From assembly GCF_040807025.1 (NCBI RefSeq), contig NC_090967.1, positions 5,454,001-5,518,000 of the forward strand: a stretch of 64,000 bases of DNA, read 5' to 3'. This stretch comes from Struthio camelus (Eukaryota; Chordata; Aves; Struthioniformes; Struthionidae). Shown here piece by piece: positions 23,183 through 38,100 of the stretch. Position 1 is the first letter of the stretch; each line of letters opens with the position of its first letter. The notes below the pieces were generated by a model. The model saw nothing but the letters and a program-made list of their open reading frames with translations, had not been told where the DNA came from and did no database searches. A program made the position numbers and the translations under genes.

Positions 23183-26100
23183 GTAAATTCATGCTAAAAT
23201 TACCTTTCATGAAAACTGCTTCTTAAAAATTTCAAATAACTACTGTTGAGTACTAATTTTGAGCGTGTTTTGAGAGTCACCCGCTTGGCGTAGACTTTAA
23301 ATATCTCTGAGCTGCATTGGTGTTTGGCTCTGTTGTGGGACTGCTTCTAATTGATTTTCCTTAATTCATACTTCCTTGCAGTTGACATCCTGTAGCTTTT
23401 AATTGATATTTGACTTAACTTTCCACAACTAGACGCTAATATTCTGGGACAGAGGTTACTTGTGTTCTCCCTCTTAAAGTTCTGGTGTCGTTTGAATCAA
23501 GCTGAAACTATAAGTAAATGTTTTAACAAAGAAGTAGTTCTACTGAAATATTAACTGCTTAGCGTAATTATGCCGTTGTGTATAAGCATGTCCTGTAGCT
23601 TTTTTTATGAACTAGCTTTCCAGGGGAGTTATTTCCTTGCTGTAAATGTTTGCTTTGAAAAGAACAACGTTGTTAGTTGGGGAGAAAGTGTGAGTCAGTT
23701 TTGACTTTTAATTTGAACAGCATTTCCAACAGAAAGCAAAACTAACCGCTAGGGTGAAAGGGGTACAGCTGGCATTGCATAAGGTAACAACAGGATAAAC
23801 TTGAACAGATCTTGTAGGCTGCAGCCTTTCCCTCTTACTCTCCGATCTGAAAGGAAAAACTTTTTGAAATCTTTTGCTGGATGTAATAAAATGTTCAACA
23901 GCAAGGAGTTCGAACGCTACCTTTTGGAATGTTTAGGTTTAAGTATTCTCAAATGAAACAACAATTTCATCAAAAGATTTTTTTGGTCCTTTTTTTTTTT
24001 TTAAGCTAAACCATGTGAAAAAGCAATGAAGTAAAACCTAAAATTGTGCTATATTTATAAATGTGATTTGAAAGCTTTTCTTTAAAGAATGAGGAATATA
24101 TGCAAGTTCTCTTTTGCCTTGCTTTCTGCTATTGAAAGCAGAAGTAAAATTGCTTGAGGTTTGTTGGTTGCTGGAGCTCAAGTTTGCAGTTCTAAACACA
24201 AAACAGGAAGGGGTCACTGTGGAAAGCACTGTCTGATCAGCTGATCTTTCTGCATTTGCTGCAATTAACTGTTTCAGGCCCTGGTCTGCGGGACATGATT
24301 CAGCAGTGTCAAATCGGGGGGAGAAATTAAATCTTGTTGTTTTTGTGCATTGACATTCAAAATTAAAGCTTAACTTTGTAGATGTCACAGGTAAATGTTG
24401 TTTAGGCCTGAGAATATTCATGAAAAGACGTTTTGGTTTTCTACAGTAAGGTTGGTTGGCACATGTACTGCAGCTCTTCAGACTCCCATTGAGCAATTTA
24501 GTAATGCATTTCATGTGAAAATAGTCTTGCTAGCTAGAACTATGCTGAGCAATTGAGAGTTTAGCTTGCAAATTTGATGAATAAATTCTAACATTGATGT
24601 TGGAGTACATATTATCTGAAATGTGAGACTCCTGAAATTCTCAGAGAAACTTCTTGCTCTACATCTTTAAGGAGGCTTGTCAGTCACGCATTGATTCAGT
24701 GTAAGCTTGTGACTGACTATTGCAAAAGATGAAGGGTTGTTTTATGACAACTAAATATCAAAATGTAGAACATCTGTATCCTAAAATGACTTTAAGAATT
24801 GAATGTATATTTTTGTGTAAAAAGTATTACTCATTGACTTGACATTGAGGAGGAGGAAACCTTTTTGAAACTGACAGAGGCTAAGTTAAGATTGTTCTGC
24901 TAAAATAAGCCACTCGGGTACCTGTGATTGTGGCACAACTCGGTTAAGGTAGTGGTAGTAGAATCAATGCTTCTCTATTCCTGTAACTTCAGTGCCCATC
25001 AAAAAGTGATGCTACAGTGGGTTTTAGACTATAGAGATGTAAAATCAAGCTATTCTACTGACTGCTCTGCATCGGAGCAAGTAGACAGTGAAGCTTCCAG
25101 GTTTCCCAGCATGGATGCTCTTGTGCAGTTCCAGTTCTTAAGTGCAATTTGAAAAATCAAGTGAAATCTTGATCTTGAAGAAGAATGTGTTGAAAGCTTA
25201 CTTTGCTTTGTAGAAGCGGAACGGCTAGCAAACAAAACTCTTAGCGCTGGTCACTTTTCGATCTAACTGTGGTGACTCATCTGGGTTTTTACTTAACGGA
25301 ACGTAAGTGGAACAAGGAAATTTTTCTTAAATGGGTGTTTCAGGGGATTTTTTGCATGAACAATTTTGAAGTGTGCCTAAACTATCTGACAATGTCCTGT
25401 TTAATTTTGAAGTTTTAATTTGAGCCCTCATGAAGTGGTTTCCACAAATGAAAATATATCCTCTTGACTAAAGACAATTTGTTTCCTGTGACATAAAAGC
25501 TGATACGTTCTGGCTCAGAACTTCCCCTTTTTAGTGGCCTCTTATTTTCCTGACACCTAAATAAGAAGTACCTGTTTATAGGTTGACCTTTTATAAGAGT
25601 TCAAGTGTTTCTAGCACAGAAAAGGTAAGTACTGGTAGTGTGGATGGAGATGGATTTATAAGTTTATCATCACATACTTAATACACTTAAAAATGTATTT
25701 CTTAACAAATGCTATTTCTGTGATGGCTAACTAATCTCTGTCCAACGCTATAAGCAATTTGAACATAAACTGTTGTTAATATTTTAGCTCCTTGTTCACA
25801 ATTTCTATGCTTTGCAGAGTAAAGCTATAGATGTAAGGCCAAATCTCCTTTCATGGTACATGTTGCTTGATATTACCTTCTCAGACATCTGAGACATTGA
25901 GTACAACAAACTGAGACAGTGTAATTTAAAATTGTATATAGCATTAGCATAGCTGTTGTCATATGCGCTAGTGAAAGGAAAGTTGGTCATGGATTAGTCT
26001 CTGGTGCTCAGATGTACTTCTTGCTCAACTTTGGCACCAGAATCTGATCTGTTTATAAGGCTTCCTGTTGGCAATCAATTAAACAGTGGTGCTAGCTTGC

Positions 26101-29100
26101 ACTACTTCTGATCACCTTTGCAGCTTTCCCAAAAGAGAAGGAATGTACAAGGCTGTTTGATTCCATGGGATAGTGATGCTTCAGCAAAGCCTGAAGCTGT
26201 GGGGTTTTGTTTTGTTTTTGTTTTTTTTAAACGGTTTATCCTGTGAAAACTGTTCATAAGCCATTCATTAGCCTTAGCTGTGTAGGAATTGCTCTCGGAA
26301 TTTTTATTGTTTCTCCAGGATACCATGGGTCATCTCTAGTGAAGTGCCCTGAGCCAGGTGCTAAAAACTGTCAGGAAGATAAAGATAGGTTCTGTTTTAA
26401 GATACTCCTGACTTTTTCATCCTCTTCTAAATTTAGTCTTTAAAGTATAATTCCCTGACTTGGAGTTTTGCCTTCTAGTATTGACTATTAAGTTCAGTTT
26501 ACTTATGATTGAAGTCTTAAGAAGGAATGCACATTTGGGAGCTATTATATGGATCAGATTGGGAATAGTGAATCAAACCATTGTTTATTTTGTAGTGTTT
26601 CAAACAAGTTAATTAAACCTTTCCATACACACTTAGGAAGTTTCCAAGAAATTTATGTTTTCCTTTCATCAAGGAAAAATGTCTTACACCATATGTTTCA
26701 GATATAAAATGCACAGTGCACAATCTAAGACTTTACTTATTTTGGAGACCTAATATTAACATAAAGATAAGCTCAACTTTATAAAATGTTGATAAATTTA
26801 TTTACCATAATAGCTATTTCTGACCATCCAACTGGTATGAATGGGAAGGAAAAAAATTTGTAAATGCTTGATTTTGGATAATTTAGCTAAAAATCAACCC
26901 AAATACAAGATAAGGAAAGAGGCAGGATAGACAGATGTATTGGAGTTGTCATAACTTTTTCTCATGCTACTTTGAAAAGCACCACTTCCATTTGGACATG
27001 TTCTTGGAGGTTTCTTAATGGTACTGAACCCTTCTTTGAAAAGAATTAGGCCCAAATAAAATGGAAAGTCCAACAGGCAATATTCATTAAGTGATCTAGA
27101 GAAGGCAATTGTAAATATGAATTAACGAATCTTGACAGCACAGTTGAGGGGTAATGAGATTTACTGGAACTCAGCCAGCATGTTTAAAAGCTTGCTAAAT
27201 TTCATTGTAGAAAGTCAACTGTTATGTTTTACCCTTCTATGGAAAGCAGTAAATCGATTGGTTGTCATCTCTGTTTTCTTTAATACAGTCCAATTGTGGT
27301 TTTGGTATGAGAGGGACTTAAAATAAGTGCTGCTTTGACTCTGGTTTTCATTTGTATTTGCCATAAAAGTCTGCATATATATTTAGTGGGTGTAGTCTGT
27401 TCTATTTAAGGTAGGGTAGTTGTTTTGAGGCTATTATCTGCATATGTTTGTTTTAAGGATCATAATCAGAGAAGGAATGGAACTTCCTTTTTCCATTCAT
27501 TTGGTTGTTACTTGCTTTTTGAAGAAATGTGGTTGTTGCATGCTTTTTTTCCCTGCTGCACATCTCTCTTGGGAAAATTACCTTGTCCTTTATACGCTTT
27601 TATCATGTGGATAACTTAGACTTCCCCAGGAGTTCACGCAACATGCAGAGGGGTTGCAAAATTACCCTGAAATGCTGCAACTTCTGTGTAGATGAGTCCA
27701 TCTTTTGGAGTGTGTTTGTGAAGACTACTACAAAACTCAGTCCAGACTTCCCTGGAGGTGTTACTCTGAAGCAGTCATTTCCTCTTCCATGGTGTATAAT
27801 TTGATTCAGTGTCAGTTTGCACATCAAAAGAATGATCTGTTCAGTTATATTTCTGCCATGGATTAGAGTGGTTTACATAGAAACTCTTGATAGCTTTTTC
27901 AGATTTTTGGCCGTTCTCATGAAAGAGTTAAATTAGATTTTCTAGTTGTTTTCCTGAGGTATCTCATAGGAGCCTGTGTGTAGTTCTGGGTTTGTTTTTA
28001 CAGCAAATAATTTGGTGAAATGAGAATTTGCAGTTCTGTTGCCTCATTGAGCGTGCTTTTTTTCTGAATACTGTTAAAGGTGACACTGCTATTGGGGGAG
28101 TTTTGAATAGCAGACTCCAGTACGTCTCTTGTATTTCGAGGTGAAAGATGGGTTAGATGATGTCCTGAGTCCCAGAATAGTCTATCCCGGCTCGGATTCC
28201 TGCTGGCCTTGGTCTGCTATTTTTGACTCGCCCTCTTTGGAGATGGCTAGTATTCTGCCTTGGAATGGTCTTAGTTTTAGTTTTTCTTTTTTTTTTTTTT
28301 TTTTACCCTCCTCCTCGTGGAGTCACAAGGGAAAATAATAAGTGGGTTTAGCGATATAAGTAATTTCTCTTCAGCTGAAATTGTATCATGTCCCCTAATC
28401 TTCTGAATTTATTTGGGAAAGGTAAACGAAGGTAATCTTTCAGTGGGATTTGAACTCTGTATTTAATCCCTTTGAATAAAGTACTGTTAGTTTCACCTGG
28501 ATAGAATTATCCATGAAAGATACTTTCCATCCAGAGCTATGGCTCGATAATATAGAAACTTAATTCTTGTCTGTAATGTTTTCACTAGGATAAGGCTGTA
28601 ATAAGTTATAGATTACAGACATATAACTACTAAATATTCAAATATTTTTCATTTCAATTTTTTGCACTTTTCTGACTTTAGACAGTAATATCATTTTTTT
28701 ATAGTTAACTCAAAGTATACCAAATGCTATGGTAGCAGCAGTTGGAATTTGAGCCTAAAGTTAAATATTACCCCAAAAAAACCCCAAAATGTTAAGTGAT
28801 TTGGAATGTCCTTTAAAAAGCTGTAGATATTAATAGCCTTTATGAGAAAACGATTAAATGCGTGAAAACTTCCCCAAAACTGGTAATATTAGATCAGCTT
28901 TTAAGAATTTGCTGTATGCTTTGACTAAATACCAGACGTATGAGATCATATGAGCCATTAGCAGTTTTAAACCATATTCATTGCTTACATGAGTGATCAC
29001 TAAGAGAAGTTTTTCAGGAAGCCAGGGTTATGGGATTTCTTAACTCTTATGATGCCAAAGTACTTACTTTTTAAAAATAATTTGGCAAATTTAGCTGTAC

Positions 29101-32100
29101 TGTGTCTTGTTTTCTTTAAAAAACAGTAGACTGGTGGTCTTAAATTAGAAAACTTTTTAGCAAGAAGTTCTTGCAGAACAAATTTGCAAGTCTGCTACTC
29201 GGCAGCTGGGCAAAGCTTTGCTGTCACAAATTTCTTGAAACACTAAATGAAAAGCTGGGTGGTTTTCTTCAGAGAGCCACAGGGAAGTAGGATTCTGACT
29301 TAAAGCAGATGATTTGTTGTCCTAATTTTACAGGATTTCCACTTTTGCTCTGATACCATTTGTTAACGAAAACGATTTGATCAAGATTTTTATAAAAAAG
29401 TTAATATGCTACATGTGCAAAATGGACTTGGAAAAAAACAGAGAAAATCTGTTTTCTATGAGATAGTAGCTACAAAGAGATAGTAGCTCTGTTGGGTAGC
29501 AGCTACTCATCATGCCTTCTCTGAAAAATCTGAGTGGGGACTCTGCGTTATAAAGCATGTATGATGATCCCTAGAAATTAGAAGGCTGAGCTCAGCCTCT
29601 GTCATTTGCAAGAACTGCTGGGCAGAAATCCTGTCTCTTTGGAAACCTGCTGACTTTTCTAAAGTCTTACAAGAATCCATTTTCCCACGCACAGGAAGAG
29701 TTTCTTTGGCTTGCATTTAAGGCAGAAGGATCCGGAATAACTGTTATCCAGAGAATTATGAGAATTCTCTCAGTTTATAAGGTTTTTCACTTCACATATT
29801 TCTTGGATTCTCTGAACACTAGGCAAATGGCAGTAGAAATCACTTTTAAGAAATATTTGAGAACCTGTTGTAGAAATAGTGATTCAAGTATGATACTGCA
29901 GTGCAGCTGCAACCTTCTAGCATAATTTTTAAAAAGTGAGGGGGAAGGGTTTCTTCAGTATGGAAGATGAAACAGTGCGACTGGCATGAAAGTGGTACTT
30001 GCCTAGGAGATGCACCATAATTGGGCAGTTTAATTTAGAAACAGTTTAGTTCTGTTGCATGCAGTACTAGTATGTCCATCGTTGTTTGTGTGTGGGTAGG
30101 AAGAGGGTGGTGGTTTTTTGTGAAATCATTCCACGAGTCTGTTCTATATTAGGCGAGACGGATTTCCTATGGGAGACCTTAATTGCTTGGAGTTTTAGGA
30201 GGAAATATCTGTGGCAGGAATTGCTGGTGATCTCTCACAATGAGTAGTTATTTTTCCTAAACAGTTGCATTCCACACTGGATTTCTTCTCCCTATACTGA
30301 TCACCTTCTGCATATTAACAGGATGAGAGATTTCTCTTAAACTAAGGAACCATAGTAAGAGTTGATAAAGTTACAGGTATTCCCAATAACTAATTCTCCT
30401 GGGCTTCTAGATGCAATAAACTATTTTTGTTCGTTTACTTACTTTTAAGTGTGGCTCATGCAGAGTATTTTTTATTATGAGTACGCTAGCAACTTTCTGA
30501 GGCGTGATAGAGGTAAAAGTATCAAAGATGTGTAGGCACTAAGAGTTAGAAATGGATGAGATTTGTGCCATACCTCTTTTTCCCCTTTTCCTAACACATC
30601 CAAATGAAACTCTGTTCTTAGTGTTGCATAGCACAGTTAACTGGCCGATGAGTATGATGTGTTTCCACAAGCCGCTGTTTTTCTGTGAATCTTTATCTCA
30701 TTTTTTAAATACACAACTCTGAAAATTCATAGGCGGACTTTATAAGCAGGATCTTAATGTTCTGTTCTCACTTTAAGGAAAAATAGTTGCATAATTACTG
30801 TGAAACTTTTGAGTGGTAGCAGTACTTTAGGGAATAAGACAAAGTTTGTGGCTTTACTATGGGAGGAGCAATTTCGTAGTAATTATACTATCTTCCTCCT
30901 AACAAATGTCCTCTTTAAGTTCAGAATTGCTAATAATTGAGGTTGACTTGAGCTCTCTAGCTGCTTTTACCTTTCAATACTCCTAAAAAATATAGTTAAG
31001 TTTGTCATTCCCCTTCCTCTAACTCCCAGGCGTTATTGCATAAGGCAAATAATGAATCCGTGTGGCTCTGTGAGGAACAGTGAAAGCTTCCTAAGCTGCT
31101 GTTTCTGTAATATTTTGGGCGTTTAGTGCCAGCTAAGAGGGGGCTGAACAATGAACAGAAGATTTTTGACAATCTGTGTATTGGCTTGTTCAGTTTAATT
31201 GAAAGTTAACTCATTTTGTTTTATTACAGGCATTTGGAAATGCAAAAACAGCACATAACAATAACTCCAGTCGTTTTGGAAAATTTATTCAAGTCAACTA
31301 TTTAGAGAATGGTATTGTCCGAGGGTAAGTATGGTATGAGGATTTTCTAGGGTTGGGCTGTGTCCTCTTAGGAATTGGTAAAGGCTCATATTCTGTATAA
31401 AATGCTGCCTTAAGGAGGCATTTCTCATGTGAGAATAGCTTCCCACTGTGGATAGGCTTTCAAGGCTCAAAAAATTTGTGAAGTTTTGTGAAATATTCAG
31501 GTGATGCAACATCTGTTTTTTTTATCTGAAGGACGATGATCTAGGCAAATGTGAAATATTCTATACTGATGTTTATTATTTTAAGCATATGATAAATAGT
31601 CATAGCTGACCATTAAAATTGCATTTAGATTTTTTTACCCAGTAGAAAATGTTATAATGTCATGTCATGTTAGTGTAGTCCCTCAGTGAAAGGGGAAGTC
31701 ACTCAATATTATTAATCCAAATGATTATGCTTTTCTCTTGTTAGGAGTGGACATTTTCACTTCAAGTGAAAAACTGTCAAAAATTTTCTACGCTGTTAGA
31801 GATTTGTCTGTAAATACTTGTCTAGTTGCCTGGCTAACATCATGCCATGAAATAATTTCATCTAGCTCCTGCTTTGTGAATGCTTCTGAAATTCTTAGGG
31901 TCTCTAACTGCAAAATACACAGCAGTATGTTGCATATGTTGTCAAGATGTATCCCTGCATGGGGTTCAATGCCCTTGTGCAGTATGTTGGAATGGCGTTC
32001 TGCCTTGTACCATCAGCTGAAGCTTGCTGTGTTATGGAGCGTTGCTAGCTATCGCTCTGTTTTTGCTTTCCACCATATCTTTCCTTTGGGTTTTCTTCGG

Positions 32101-35100
32101 GTTTGCAATTTACAAAATAGCAATAACATAAACAACTGGGAACTCTGTACCACAATTGCTTTGAGTGTTAGTCTGAACAAAATTGGCATCTTTACAGATG
32201 AAGTCACACCAGCTCAGAAGATTGGTACCATTTGAATTCATTTGTTTTATCTTCAGTGTGAGAAAAGCTGCTCCAACTTTGGCTTCGTTCTTTGTTTATA
32301 CCCCATGTGAAGGAGTTCAGGTTATTATTAAGGTGCCTACTCTGTCAAAATGTAAAGAATTCTCTGACTCACTGGCCTCCGTTTGAGGCTGGCGGATGTA
32401 CTGTCGTGAAATCTATCAAATTTGTTAGGTTCAGAAGCAGCCAGTTATTCAGTGTATTTTTGGGGGGGTCTTGGTAGTCTTTGCATACTTGCAAGATATC
32501 TATTAATCCTGGAGTAGATAACAGGTTGTTAGCACTTTAAGTATCTTGTTTCTGCTTACAATTTTACATCAATACTTTCCTCAGCTTCATGTGCCTCTTT
32601 CTAGTCATGTCTGCTAAAACTAAGCAAGATAGGTGTTTCCTGTGTATTTCTTTTCATTGTCCCAAATACAACATAGAACATACTGAATTTTTTGTTTTAG
32701 GCTGGAGATAGTAACTGAGTCATTCTCTCATGTATTCTAGTGCAGATCTCATTATTTGAACTCTCTTGGCAGTTGCTGTCTGATGTTTTGGTGGGAGGAC
32801 TTTTTTTTCCCCCCTTCATGTTTTTTTTCTTCCTCTTTTGGGGCACTTCAGGGCTGTTGTTGAAAAATACCTTCTTGAAAAATCTCGTCTGGTTTCTCAA
32901 GAAAAAGATGAAAGGTAAGAGATTAGTACTGTGTCTACTAGCACATTTCAACTGTAAGCTGAATGCAGCTGTTGCGTAGTTGGTATGCACGCTTATCTTG
33001 CATACAGTTAGAATATATACTTATATATGTTGCTTTAAGAACAACTAAATCCTGTTGTATTATTAACATGCTGTCTTGCATGTTCGTAATTGATATGAGA
33101 GTTTAAAAGCATTTCAAGTATACAGAATAAAAGAAAAATCATTATATAGTAATGAAAAAGAAATGTATTTGAAATGTGTTTGTAGGAACTACCATGTCTT
33201 TTATTATTTACTACTTGGAGTCAGTGAGGAAGAGCGTAAAGAATTTCACCTCAAGCAACCTGAAGATTATTTCTACCTCAATCAGGTAATCTGTGATGGA
33301 GATTTACAAATGCGTAGATAAGTGCTACGTGTTTGATATTGAGTTAGAGATCAAAGAAAACAGAACAGATTATACTTGTTTTCTTGTGATATGTTGGGAG
33401 ATCTTGTTTGCCCTTGATTGTGGGGCTCTTTTCACAGCATAACTTGAAAATTGAAGATGAGGAGGATCTCCGGCATGACTTTGAAAGATTAAAACAAGCC
33501 ATGGAGATGGTTGGCTTTCTTTCAGCCACAAAGAAACAGTAAGTAGACTCCTTTAAGCCTTTCTTACAGATAGCTAGTTAATGATCATGAATTGCACTAA
33601 ACCATATGGTGGGTGCTGTAGCATCTGTCTTAAGGTCACATTTCGTTCAGTAGAAGCAAGGAGAGCTGAACGTTTGTGAGTGCTTGTGGACAGATTCTGT
33701 TGTCTGTGTTTCCTGAAGTAGAATTAGGTCTGTTCAACTGTTATAATGCTGCTCATAAGCAAAATTATTGTAAAATCAATTTTTCTTCCTCAGGATTTTT
33801 TCAGTGCTTTCGGCTATTCTTTATTTGGGCAACGTTACTTACAAGAAGAAAGCTACTGGTCGTGATGAAGGGTTGGAAGTAGGACCTCCTGAAGTGTTGG
33901 ACATTCTTTCACAGCTTTTAAAAGTAGAGTATTTCTCTTTAGCTCTAGAGTTTAATACACTTTCTTGTCATGCTTAGGATGCTCAGGAACTTACTTGAAT
34001 GTGTTGCCCAAGTTTGCTATGTCTAGATCTGGTGTATGAAACTCCCAAAACACCCATCTTACAGAAGAGGAAATGGATCGGGCTAGTGAAATTGTTGGGG
34101 TTAGGGAGGGGAAAAAGAGAGGGAATATAGCCCATAGTTGATAAGTAAGATTTGTTTATTCACTAATCACAGCACTGAGTAGGAATAAATTTACTGGGGA
34201 TGGATGCTTTACCATCATAGGGAAGGAAGTGAATGAATGTAAGATGAGAATAATTTAAAGAAGCTGAAGAACTCGCAAAGTTATAGCTGAGAGACAACTG
34301 AAGCTGTTGTCAAAGTGCTTGGCCTTTTTTGAGGAAATGGTAATGTCCACTGTTGCCATCGAATTACTCATTGGGTAGTTATTGGGTGGCATTAACTCTT
34401 GTTCTTGCTTGTTTTGAAGGTCAAACGAGAAATTTTAGTGGAAGTGCTGACAAAAAGAAAAACTGTGACGGCTAATGATAAGCTTATTTTGCCATATAGT
34501 CTCAATGAGGTGAGTGTGAAAGAACACTAGGAGAATTATTTTAATGTTATCCTGTTGATTGTTCTGGGACGTGGGGAAAAAAAATAAAAAAAAAAATCAC
34601 AAATCCAGAAAAAAGTCCAATATAAAATTTTGCCTTAGCTTTTAAAATGTCAAATTTCAGTAGCATAGCAATAGGGTTTTAACTAATGAAGTATACTGGA
34701 ATAAACAATGTCAAACTTCCATAGTTGGCTACGAAAAAGCTAATATGGTACACTTTCATGTTTAGTGAGGGTTGTTGCTGTTTGGAACACTAGAAGTTAG
34801 TGTTAAAGGCAAATTTTATTTTATCTCTGAAAGAATCATAACCTTTAAGTGACACTAGTCTGAAATATAAATGCTTTTTTTTAAAGAAAGTTCTGAACTT
34901 TGTTTCATCTGCAGGCAATAACAGCTCGTGATTCAATGGCAAAGTCCTTGTACAGTGCTCTGTTTGATTGGATTGTTCTGCGAATTAATCATGCGCTTCT
35001 TAATAAGAAGGACATGGAGGAATCTGTTACAGTAAGTTCCTCACTAAAACAAGTCTTTGTTGACAGTTGTATATTTAGAGCTATCAAAGAGTGCTACAGA

Positions 35101-38100
35101 TGACATGTTCAGACATCTGGCATAAATTTTGAACTTTCTGAAGTCTGAGATAAATTTCTTGCTAATATTAAATCACAATAGATGTAACTGTTAAATATTT
35201 GAAATCTGTTAGCATATACTGCAGTATTTTTTGTAATGGTTAGCTATTGCGGGTTAGGTCACTGTATGATAGATTGTGTAATTGGGTTTCCTCATCTTCT
35301 TCCTTTAGTGTTTGTCCATTGGTGTACTTGATATTTTTGGATTTGAAGACTTTGAAACAAACAGTTTTGAACAGTTCTGCATAAATTATGCAAATGAGCA
35401 GCTTCAGTATTATTTCAATCAGCATATTTTCAAATTGGAACAGGTAAGAAATTAGAGTGGCCAGAACAAATACTTCTTTTTATCAAGGGCTCATCTGTTA
35501 TGCAAACTTAGAATCATCTTTCTGCAAACCTTACAGCATAATTTTTGTAACTGCTTGAGTATATCTCCAAAAGTCTTACTTTTCAATTTCTTGTTGTAAT
35601 ATAGCTTGTTATGGTGTTGTCTGAAGGTTGCAGTTTTGCTATGTTTAGCATTCTGCTTACACTAGCGATAGCTGGGTTTTTCTTTAGAGAGCTAGCAGTG
35701 AGTTTCTGCCTGACTGCAAGAAACAAAAAGACTTTCAGGCAACCCCAGGCATCAGGGAGATGAAATTGCAAACTTTGAGGTTGCAGTATGTAGTATTTTG
35801 TCAACAATATGTAGATAACTTTAAAGAAGCATTTTAAAGAGAAGAAAATTACCCAACATACGAAATTCATATGTAAACATAATGTTGAGCTCCCTATTTT
35901 GTAACTTATGACACAAGTGGCTCTCTGGACTAACTAGAGTAAATAGTTATATTATTTTCTCTTCCTAATGCCATTTTTCCAAATAAGCTTAATCCTTGAG
36001 TGTCCCATTTCCTGTATCTCTTTCTGCATGAGGGCCCTTAGGGGTTTTCTGTATATCTTTTAAAGAAGGGCTTTATTGTTTGTGAAAAAGGGTATTTCAG
36101 TTCTGTAATGTGATGTGCACACTGAGCAGATTCACTAGACGAATTCAATTCTACCTACTTAAAAACAATCAATTTCTTATCATCCTCATATAGAACAGTA
36201 TGAGAGTATTTGTCTTTTGCTAAACATTAAAGTTAGTTCAGTTAATTCTCTGTGGGATATCTTTTTTTAGGTTTGTAGCTTATTTTTTAGCTTTTTCCTT
36301 GGGCATTCACAACATTAAGAGAAACTGGTATTTAGGTTCTATGTCTTGATGTGAAGTGTGTCCTGTCAAGCCATTTGATGCAATGTTATTTCAACACAAG
36401 AGCTTTGTACTCTTTTGTTAAAGAGAGCTCCAAACTTTCTGAACCTAGCAATGAGCATTGCTTCCTGGGGAAGTTTCTGCATTGATATTTTGTAGAACTT
36501 AACTGCCTGTTTTGAAACTTAGGTTATTTCCTCTGACAGTGCAGTTTGGAAATTTTGGAGCTTAACACTAAATATTTGTCATTTCTCATTATGGAATAGA
36601 AAAATAGACTTAGATCCCTTGAATATATGTCTACTTAGGGTTTTAAATGTAATGATGTAGATGTAAGGTCTGACTACCAAGTATATATAGACTACCGATT
36701 GTTAGTTAGGCACGACAGTGGAAGGATTATTCTCACTGTTTTGGTTTGTAAACAGTTTACTCTAAACATCTGCTGTTGAGTGACTTGCCTAGGTGGACCT
36801 TTGATCTGACCCAGTATGCCTGCTGTTCTGTTCTTATTTATAAGTTTTCCTTGTTTTTGTTTCTGCTGCCTGAACTAACAAACTCAACTTACCATAGCTA
36901 TTCAAGAATGTCTTTTAAGCAGTTAGACCACAGGGCATTAAAGGTCAGGGCACTATACTGATGAGGAAATTTTCTTGAGCTACACAGGAGGAATATAAGA
37001 GTGAAGGGATCAGTTGGCATAATATTGACTATACTGATAATGTGGCCTGCATTCACTTAATCAGCAAGAAGCCCACTGGCCTCTTCTATCTTCTGGATGA
37101 AGAAAGCAAGTAAGCATCAAATACCTTCCAAAAAACCGCTTGTGTGACAGGGAGGAGGGAAGGACTGTGGATGGTGGAAAGGAACAGAAATACAGCACTT
37201 GCAAAATAAGAGGAATGTTGTGGGAAGGGCATTGTCATTTCTTGAGTATGATCTAGGCTCTAGTTTGTTTGTAGTGATTCCAATATGATGGTAGGATAAA
37301 TTGATGCTGAAATTAAATTTTGGTTTAGGCAGACTTAGAAACTTTTGCTTTTGTGTTTTACTATGTAATTAGAATTAAAGTAAATGCATGCATATGAGCC
37401 TTTGGGACAGTAAGCAACTAAATGTGGTAATTAGTAAATGTGATACTGACAGAACTTAGTTGGTGAAGTGGGAGGAAACATTGATGTGTTGAAGTACAGT
37501 TCAAAGTTCAGAATATTCTGTTACATTAGGAGCTGTTTGGGTTTTTTTCTGTCCAAAAATTAACCCAGCAGCCAACCTCTCAATCCAAAGGAAGTTGTCA
37601 GTAATGCTAGATTTAGAGACTTCAGACAATAATTTTTTTCCATAAGGGTGAATATTTGTTCTTCAGTCTGACATCTTGCACCGCAATAAACTTATCTGTA
37701 TTTGGAGAAGAACAGCTAACACTGTTTTGTGTTCCTAGTTTTCCACATGCCACCAACCAAACTCTACTTGCAAAATTCAAACAGCAGCATGAGGAGAACA
37801 AGTTTTTTGTTGGCACCCCAGTGATGGAGCCTGCTTTTATCATCCGACACTTTGCTGGGAAAGTTAAATACCAGATAAAAGTAAGTGGTAGCTCTTATGA
37901 TCATGAAATAAATGTGTTTTCCTTGTTGACTTGTGTGGGTATAGAAAACTCGCTGAGAATGGACTAATCAGGTGTGTCCTTGTATGTGTTTTAGATTTTT
38001 TTGTTATGGACTTGGATAAAATGCTCACTGTAATGAGAATTACTTAGAATGGTGAATTATTCTGAATAGCAATGAATCTCTTGGCTCAAAACACAGTTCT

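Noticed and set aside
24038-24514. Minus-strand ORF of 158 codons in MYO9B intron 2
   Set aside because: No recognisable family motif, odd composition and no promoter or splice signals. Chance open frames of this size are expected in a 64 kb window.
31738-32235. Plus-strand ORF of 165 codons in MYO9B intron 3
   Set aside because: It does not resemble any protein I know, is not bordered by exon-like signals, and including it would break the motor domain between switch I and the following conserved residues.
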